The translations under genes and the position numbers were made by a program. Below are positions 46,251 to 50,831 of a stretch of 50,831 bases of DNA, one piece after another. Position 1 is the first letter of the stretch. Every line of letters begins with the position of its first letter. The DNA is from Arthrobacter sp. SO5 (lineage in GTDB: Bacteria; Actinomycetota; Actinomycetes; Actinomycetales; Micrococcaceae), in assembly GCF_020532805.1 (NCBI RefSeq), contig NZ_MQTQ01000093.1:17905-68735 (forward strand). Direction: 5' to 3'. The notes under the pieces were generated by a model. It did no database searches, was not told where the DNA came from, and was given only the letters and a program-made list of their open reading frames with translations.

Positions 46251-47213
46251 ATGACACCCTCACGCCACTCTGACGCCCTCCGGGCGGCCCAGTTGTATTA
46301 CCTGCAGGACCTGACCATGGACGCTATTGCCCGCGAGCTCCGGACGTCCCGGTCCACCGTTTCGCGGCTGCTGTCCTCGGCCCGGGAATCGGGGCTCGTG
46401 CAGATCCAGATCCGCAGTCCCCTGGACACGGGCCCCGAGCTGGAACGGATCATCCGGGCCGAATACAGGGTGGATGTGCACGTGGTTCCGGTCGTGGACA
46501 CCCTGAATGAGGCGGAAACACTGGACCGGGTGGCGATGCAGGCCGCCCGCACCATCGGCCCCCTGGTTGACTCCAACGCCATCATCGGTGTGGCCTGGGG
46601 ATCCACCCTGAGCGCTGTCAGCCGGCACTTGACCCGCAAGATCACGCACGACACCGTGATCGTCCAACTCAACGGCGCCGGAAACATGCAGACGACGGGC
46701 ATCACCTACGCCTCGGACATCATGCGCCGCTTCGGCAGCGCCTACGGGGCGCGCGTGGAGCAGTTCCCGGTCCCCGCGTTCTTTGATCACGCCGCCACCA
46801 AGACGGCGATGTGGAATGAGCGCAGTGTGCAGCGCATCCTTGAACTGCAGGCCCGTATGAGCATCGCCATTTTCGGCGTCGGATCGGTTGACGCCGACTA
46901 TCCCAGCCACGTCTATGCCGGCGGCTATCTGGATGAAGACGACCTCGCCGTGCTGGCGACGTCCGACGTCGTCGGCGACGTTGCCACCGTGTTTTTTCGC
47001 GCCGATGGCTCTTCGGGCGGCATCACCTTGAACGAACGCTCCACCGGTCCGGACCTGGCGCAGCTCCGGCAGGTGCGGCGCAGGATTTGTGTGGTGTCCG
47101 GCGCCTCCAAGATCAACGGGCTGCGGGGGGCCCTGGCAGCCGGCCTGGCCACCGACCTGATTCTGGACGAGGCCAGCGCCAGGCGGCTGGTCAGCTTCCA
47201 CGGCCTGTCCTGA
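46251..47213 (+). CDS. SorC/DeoR-type sugar-phosphate-responsive transcriptional regulator
   Basis: About 320 aa. N-terminal helix-turn-helix (AAQLYYLQDLTMDAIARELR then TSRSTVSRLLSSARESGLV) and a C-terminal SorC sugar-binding domain (IIGVAWGSTLSAVSRHL, GITYASDIMRRFG, IAIFGVGSVDADYP, ICVVSGASKINGLRGAL). Such regulators sense phosphorylated sugars or polyols. Divergent from glpD, so glycerol 3-phosphate is the obvious candidate ligand (inference). ATG 46251 follows AATTGGG; a GTG at 46233 is possible. Confidence 0.9.
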   Translation: MTPSRHSDALRAAQLYYLQDLTMDAIARELRTSRSTVSRLLSSARESGLVQIQIRSPLDTGPELERIIRAEYRVDVHVVPVVDTLNEAETLDRVAMQAARTIGPLVDSNAIIGVAWGSTLSAVSRHLTRKITHDTVIVQLNGAGNMQTTGITYASDIMRRFGSAYGARVEQFPVPAFFDHAATKTAMWNERSVQRILELQARMSIAIFGVGSVDADYPSHVYAGGYLDEDDLAVLATSDVVGDVATVFFRADGSSGGITLNERSTGPDLAQLRQVRRRICVVSGASKINGLRGALAAGLATDLILDEASARRLVSFHGLS

Positions 47214-47303
47214 ACGGCCTGTTCCGACCACCCTTTCCTGAACGAACTGCCCCGAACGGCCTGCTCCGGGGCGCCGGCGCACGGAGTCGGTAGAGTCAAT
47301 CCT

Positions 47304-48173
47304 ATGAAAATCTCGCCTCGGCTGACTTTGAACAACGGTGTGATGATCGACAGGCTGGGATTCGGGCTCTACAAGGTGCCGCCGGCCGAAGCCGCGGGCC
47401 TGGTGACGATGGCCCTCGAGGCCGGCTACCGGCACTTCGACACGGCCTCGATGTACGGCAACGAAACCGGTGTGGGCAAAGGCATCGGCGCGCTTTCGGC
47501 GTTTGGCGGGGGTGCCGGGGGTTCGGGGGAACTTGCAGGCACCCTGACCCGCCAGGACGTCTTCGTGACCACGAAGGTCTGGAATGACGATCACGGCTAC
47601 GACGCCACCATGCGCGCCTTCGATACCTCGATGTCCAACCTGGGCCTGGATTACCTCGACCTGTACCTGATCCACTGGCCGTGTGCGAAGCGGGGGCTGT
47701 TCACCGGTACCTACCGGGCCATGGAGACGCTCTACCGGGAAGGCCGGGTCCGTGCAATCGGCGTGTCCAACTTCCAGCCCGAGCATCTGGACTTCCTTTT
47801 GGAGAAAGCCGAGGTGGTGCCGGCCGTCAACCAGATCGAACTTCACCCCTGGCTGCAGCAGGAGCAACTTCGGGAGAAGCATGCTGCCCTGGGCATCCGG
47901 ACGGAGGCGTGGAGTCCGCTGGGGCGCGGGCAGGTGCTCGCGGACCCGGTGATCCTGGCCCTTGCCGCCGAACATGAACGCACGCCGGCCCAGATCATCC
48001 TGCGCTGGCACCTCCAGCTCGGACAGATCGCCATCCCCAAGGCCAGCTCGTCCGCGCGCCTCCGCGAAAACCGGGGGATCTTCGACTTTGAACTCTCCGC
48101 CACGGACCTGGCTGATATTGCTGGCCTCGAACGCGGCTTCCGCACCGGGTCACACCCGGACAACGTCACTTAG
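47304..48173 (+). CDS. Aldo/keto reductase (2,5-diketo-D-gluconate reductase-like)
   Basis: NADPH-dependent carbonyl reductase with a TIM-barrel fold. The catalytic tetrad is visible: D46 and Y51 in HFDTASMYGNE, K91 in VTTKVWND, H124 in LIHWP. IGVSNFQPEHL and IPKASSSARLREN (cofactor binding) also fit. 289 aa. Between Y51 and K91 there is a Gly-rich insert of about a dozen residues (GALSAFGGGAGGSGE) where relatives have a short helix-loop. True substrate unknown. Separate transcription from the regulator upstream is likely. Confidence 0.93.
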   Translation: MKISPRLTLNNGVMIDRLGFGLYKVPPAEAAGLVTMALEAGYRHFDTASMYGNETGVGKGIGALSAFGGGAGGSGELAGTLTRQDVFVTTKVWNDDHGYDATMRAFDTSMSNLGLDYLDLYLIHWPCAKRGLFTGTYRAMETLYREGRVRAIGVSNFQPEHLDFLLEKAEVVPAVNQIELHPWLQQEQLREKHAALGIRTEAWSPLGRGQVLADPVILALAAEHERTPAQIILRWHLQLGQIAIPKASSSARLRENRGIFDFELSATDLADIAGLERGFRTGSHPDNVT

Positions 48174-48183
48174 GATCCCCGGA

Positions 48184-49110
48184 ATGGAATACGTGGACAC
48201 CGAGTCCTCCCCCACGCCCCGCTTCAGCGCCGGACTGCAGGCCCGCACCCGCACTTCCCGGTTAGACCTTGACGGTACCGGCGTCGCCTACTGGACGTAC
48301 GAGCCCGTCCTGACCACCCCGGAAACCCGGACCATCCTGGTCATCCACGGTTTCCGGGGCGACCACCACGGCCTGCTACGGGTGGCCGACCAGCTGACCG
48401 AAATGCGCCTCATCATGCCCGACCTCCCCGGCTTCGGCAGCTCCGCCGCCTTCACCGAAGCCGGTCACAGCCTCGGGAGCTATGTCCGCTTCGTCGCCGA
48501 TTTCATGGCCGCACTGGATCTGGGACCGGACACGGTCCTGTTGGGCCATTCCTTCGGGTCGATCATCGCCAGCCATTTTGTGGCCGCCCACCCCGGACTG
48601 GTGGCGGAACTTATCCTGATCAACCCGATCGCTGCCCCGGCCCTCGAAGGGCCCAAGGGGATCATGACCAAGCTCGCTGTCCTGTACTACGAGGCCGCCG
48701 CCTGGCTCCCCCGCCGGCTCGGCCAGGCCCTGCTGCGCAGCCAGCTGATCGTCCGGGTCATGAGCGAAACCATGGCGAAGACCCGGGACAAGGAACTCCG
48801 CCGTTTCATCCATGCCCAGCACAGTTCCTATTTCTCCGCCTTCGCGGACCGCGAGAGCCTGCTTGAGTCGTTCAAGGCCTCCGTCGGCAGCCACGTCTCC
48901 GAGATCGCGGGCCGGCTCACCCTGCCGGTGCTCCTGATCGCCGGCGAGAGAGACGAAATCGCCACCCTTCCGGACCAGCACAAGCTCCTGGCCCTGCTGC
49001 CGGACGGACAGCTTGACGTGATTCCCGGCGTCGGGCATCTCATCCACTACGAAACCCCGGAGCCCGCCGCGGGCTTCATCCGACGCTTCCTGAAGGACCA
49101 CGCCGCGTGA
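48184..49110 (+). CDS. Alpha/beta hydrolase
   Basis: 308-aa soluble hydrolase: oxyanion region VIHGFRGDHHG (residues 54-63), nucleophile elbow GHSFGS with Ser123, acid Asp in GERDEI, and His in GVGHLIHYE. A helical cap lies between (ILINPIAAPALEGPKGI onward). Substrate unknown. ATG 48184 with AGGA upstream, 10 bp after the AKR stop; its stop overlaps the next gene's GTG (GTGA), so it pairs with the glycosyltransferase. Confidence 0.9.
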   Translation: MEYVDTESSPTPRFSAGLQARTRTSRLDLDGTGVAYWTYEPVLTTPETRTILVIHGFRGDHHGLLRVADQLTEMRLIMPDLPGFGSSAAFTEAGHSLGSYVRFVADFMAALDLGPDTVLLGHSFGSIIASHFVAAHPGLVAELILINPIAAPALEGPKGIMTKLAVLYYEAAAWLPRRLGQALLRSQLIVRVMSETMAKTRDKELRRFIHAQHSSYFSAFADRESLLESFKASVGSHVSEIAGRLTLPVLLIAGERDEIATLPDQHKLLALLPDGQLDVIPGVGHLIHYETPEPAAGFIRRFLKDHAA

Positions 49111-50201
49111 AAATCCTCATCGATGCCCGCTTCACCCGGCTGGACCACCACGACGGGATCAGCCGCTACGGTGCCAGCCTCATTGCGGCCGCGGCCAGGA
49201 TCGCGGACGTCTCAATGCTGATCAGCGATGTGCGGCAGCTGGACCTCCTGCCCGACGTGCCGTACACGCTGATCAACAGCCCGCTCTCCCCCGCCGAGCT
49301 GTTTGTGGCCGCCAGGGTCAACCGGCTCGGCGCCGACGTCGTGGTGTGCCCCATGCAGACGATGGGCAGCTGGGGCCGGAAGTACCCCCTGGTGCTGACC
49401 CTGCATGACCTGATCTATTACGAGCACCCCGCACCGCCCGGATTCCTGCCGGCCCCGGTCCGGTTCCTCTGGCGGCTCTACCACAAGGCGTTCTGGCCGC
49501 AGCGGATGCTGCTGAACCGAGCAGACGTCGTGGCAACCATCAGCTCCACGACGGCGGCACTGATCTCCAAGTACCGGCTCACGAAGCGTCCCGTCGGGAT
49601 CGTCGGGAACGCCCCGCAGCCAGGCATCACGCCCCGCGACCCCGGCGCCGGGGCGGACAAGACCCTCCTCTACATGGGTTCGTTTATGCCCTATAAGAAT
49701 GTCGAGACCATGATTCGGGGCATGGCTGAGCTGCCCGACATGACCCTGCACCTGCTCAGCCGGATCACCCCCGGGCGCCGGGCCGAGCTGGAGGCCCTGG
49801 CCCCGAAGGGTGCGAACATCGTGTTCCACAACGGGGTGACCGATGAGGAATACGAGGCCATGCTGGCCAGCACCTCGGCCCTGGTCAGCCTCTCGAAAGC
49901 GGAGGGCTACGGCCTGCCCCTCGTGGAGGCCATGTCCCACGGCACTCCGGTGATCGCCAGCGACATCCCGATCTTCCGGGAGGTCGGTGGCGACGCGGTC
50001 AGCTACGTCCACCCGGAGTCACCGGCGGAGTTCGCCGCGGCGGTGCGCACGCTCGAGGAGCCTGGACTCTGGAAGGCGCGTTCCCGCCGTTGTGTGGAAC
50101 GTGCCGCCGATTTCAGCTGGGACGTCTCCGCGCGCAACCTCCTGGCCCTGGCCGAAGAGGCAGTGGCCCTGCGCGCACGCCGTGTGGGGCATCCGCACTA
50201 A
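49107..50201 (+). CDS. GT4-type glycosyltransferase
   Basis: 364-aa GT-B fold glycosyltransferase. N-terminal Rossmann domain (MKILIDARFTRLDHHDGISRYG-type start, LVLTLHDLIYYEHP) and C-terminal donor-binding domain with LLYMGSFMPYKNVETMI, VSLSKAEGYGLPLVEAMSHG (the GT4 EX7E motif, Glu-Gly-Tyr-Gly...Glu) and VIASDIPIFREVGGDA. It transfers an activated sugar, probably in cell-surface or secondary glycan synthesis; acceptor unknown. GTG 49107 overlaps the upstream stop by four bases. Confidence 0.92.
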   Translation: MKILIDARFTRLDHHDGISRYGASLIAAAARIADVSMLISDVRQLDLLPDVPYTLINSPLSPAELFVAARVNRLGADVVVCPMQTMGSWGRKYPLVLTLHDLIYYEHPAPPGFLPAPVRFLWRLYHKAFWPQRMLLNRADVVATISSTTAALISKYRLTKRPVGIVGNAPQPGITPRDPGAGADKTLLYMGSFMPYKNVETMIRGMAELPDMTLHLLSRITPGRRAELEALAPKGANIVFHNGVTDEEYEAMLASTSALVSLSKAEGYGLPLVEAMSHGTPVIASDIPIFREVGGDAVSYVHPESPAEFAAAVRTLEEPGLWKARSRRCVERAADFSWDVSARNLLALAEEAVALRARRVGHPH

Positions 50202-50221
50202 CCCTCGCGGGTCACGGAGCA

Positions 50222-50279
50222 CCATTTGCCACAACTGGCCGCAGTGGGAGCCACCGTGCCGGCGATCTGTGGCGAATGG
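50222..50279. repeat. Inverted repeat between the GT4 gene and priA
   Basis: CCATTTGCCACA (50222-50233) and TGTGGCGAATGG (50268-50279) pair at 11 of 12 positions (one G-T) around a 34-base G/C-rich loop. It lies between convergent genes. It could be a terminator without a U-tract, a REP-like element or part of a small RNA. Confidence 0.6.
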
Positions 50280-50345
50280 CCGCCAGCCAGTCGGCCCGAC
50301 CACGCAATCGGCGCACAGTCCGGGCAATGGCGGCAGCCGCTGCGC

Positions 50346-50831
50346 CTACAACACGTCCACGCCGTCGAGGCGCAGCTGGACGGCGTCGTCGCTGCGTTTC
50401 GCGGCGGCGGCGGCCTTCACGGCGCGCATTACCCCGGTGGCGTCGGCTGCCTGGCTGTACGGGATGAACAGCAGGGTCCGGACGTCCTCGGCGGCGTCCC
50501 GTCCGGTGCCGTTGCGGGGACCGGCCAGGAGGAGCGGCGCCGGGCCCGCGGCCCGCAGCACGATACCGTCGGCGGCGAGCCGCTGCTCAACGGCCTGCGT
50601 GAAGTGCCCGACGGCGGTGCGCCCGCCGGTGACGGAGGCGACCCGCACGGCCGGCGGCAGGTGCAGCTCCTGCCGCAGGGACAGCTCGCGCTGGGCATAG
50701 CCGGCGGGATCCCAGCGCAGCAGGGCTCCGACCCCGGCGGTGTCGTCGGCGGTGATGACCACGAGGCCGCCGTCGGCTGCCGGGCGGACCAGGGCTGCGG
50801 CATTGAACCAGCGGCGGACGGCGTCCTCCCC
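50346..50831 (-). CDS. priA: Primosomal protein N' (PriA-like), C-terminal part
   Basis: The last 161 residues of a protein that enters from the right edge. EDAVRRWFNAAALVRP, LVVITADDTAGVGALLRWDP and YAQRELSLRQELHLPPAVRVA match the C-terminal domain of PriA, the replication-restart protein (in actinobacteria often a probable non-helicase form because helicase motifs are degenerate). The helicase motifs themselves lie outside the window. Stop at 50346-50348. Confidence 0.85.
   Translation of the reverse strand, partial: GEDAVRRWFNAAALVRPAADGGLVVITADDTAGVGALLRWDPAGYAQRELSLRQELHLPPAVRVASVTGGRTAVGHFTQAVEQRLAADGIVLRAAGPAPLLLAGPRNGTGRDAAEDVRTLLFIPYSQAADATGVMRAVKAAAAAKRSDDAVQLRLDGVDVL

Noticed and set aside
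46260..48011. A 583-codon minus-strand frame opposite the SorC regulator and AKR
   Set aside because: Spans two unrelated real genes on the other strand and has no recognisable domain.

Overview
The window looks like chromosomal DNA of a high-GC actinobacterium of the Micrococcaceae, most like Arthrobacter/Pseudarthrobacter. This rests on the strong G/C bias at third codon positions, frequent GTG starts, the gene families, and an actinobacterial core gene order (rpsT, holA, comEC, comEA, degV, leuS; and lepA, hemW, hrcA, dnaJ2, rsmE, phoH, ybeY, corC, era ... leuA, recO, uppS). I assign no species. I see no tRNA, rRNA, IS element, phage or CRISPR array.

Layout. Bases 1-3427 (minus strand) hold the end of uppS, then recO and leuA; leuA is preceded by an 18-codon leader peptide with four consecutive Leu codons. 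An M13 metallopeptidase (3542-5494) runs divergently from leuA. Bases 5523-9429 (minus) hold a tightly overlapping five-gene unit: DoxX-like membrane protein, small membrane protein, acyl-CoA-dehydrogenase-like flavoprotein, cytosolic PhnD-like protein, and a radical SAM protein with a TusA-like N-terminal domain. I do not recognise this unit as a described pathway. Bases 9556-19418 hold an LCP cell-wall ligase, era, corC, ybeY, phoH, a GerMN/Gmad2 lipoprotein (plus strand), rsmE, dnaJ2 and hrcA with its CIRCE operator. Bases 19651-30600 hold a DUF3097 protein, a DUF4870 protein, hemW, lepA, a PemK/MazF-like protein, rpsT, holA, comEC, comEA and degV. leuS (30691-33219) follows, with its own eight-codon Leu leader peptide and an intrinsic terminator ahead of the gene.

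Bases 33461-41716 form an accessory block. A regulatory region of about 500 bp, with phased repeats and a dyad over a -10 element, is followed by four genes: an HME-type RND pump, a very small lipoprotein resembling only the C-terminal part of an efflux adaptor, a second RND pump, and a secreted protein. A strong bidirectional terminator separates it from the glycerol operon glpD-glpF-glpK (41832-46127, minus), which is divergent from a SorC-type regulator with a palindrome between them. The right end carries an aldo/keto reductase, an alpha/beta hydrolase, a GT4 glycosyltransferase and the C-terminus of priA.

How the parts work together. The best-supported regulatory story is leucine control: leuA (leucine synthesis) and leuS (tRNA-Leu charging) each appear to have a leaderless leader peptide starting 6-7 nt after a -10 hexamer and carrying a run of Leu codons, followed by RNA hairpins. 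The glp genes form a textbook glycerol uptake, phosphorylation and oxidation route. The RND block looks like a self-contained export system adapted to a cell without an outer membrane. The five-gene DoxX to radical SAM unit is the best candidate for an undescribed system.
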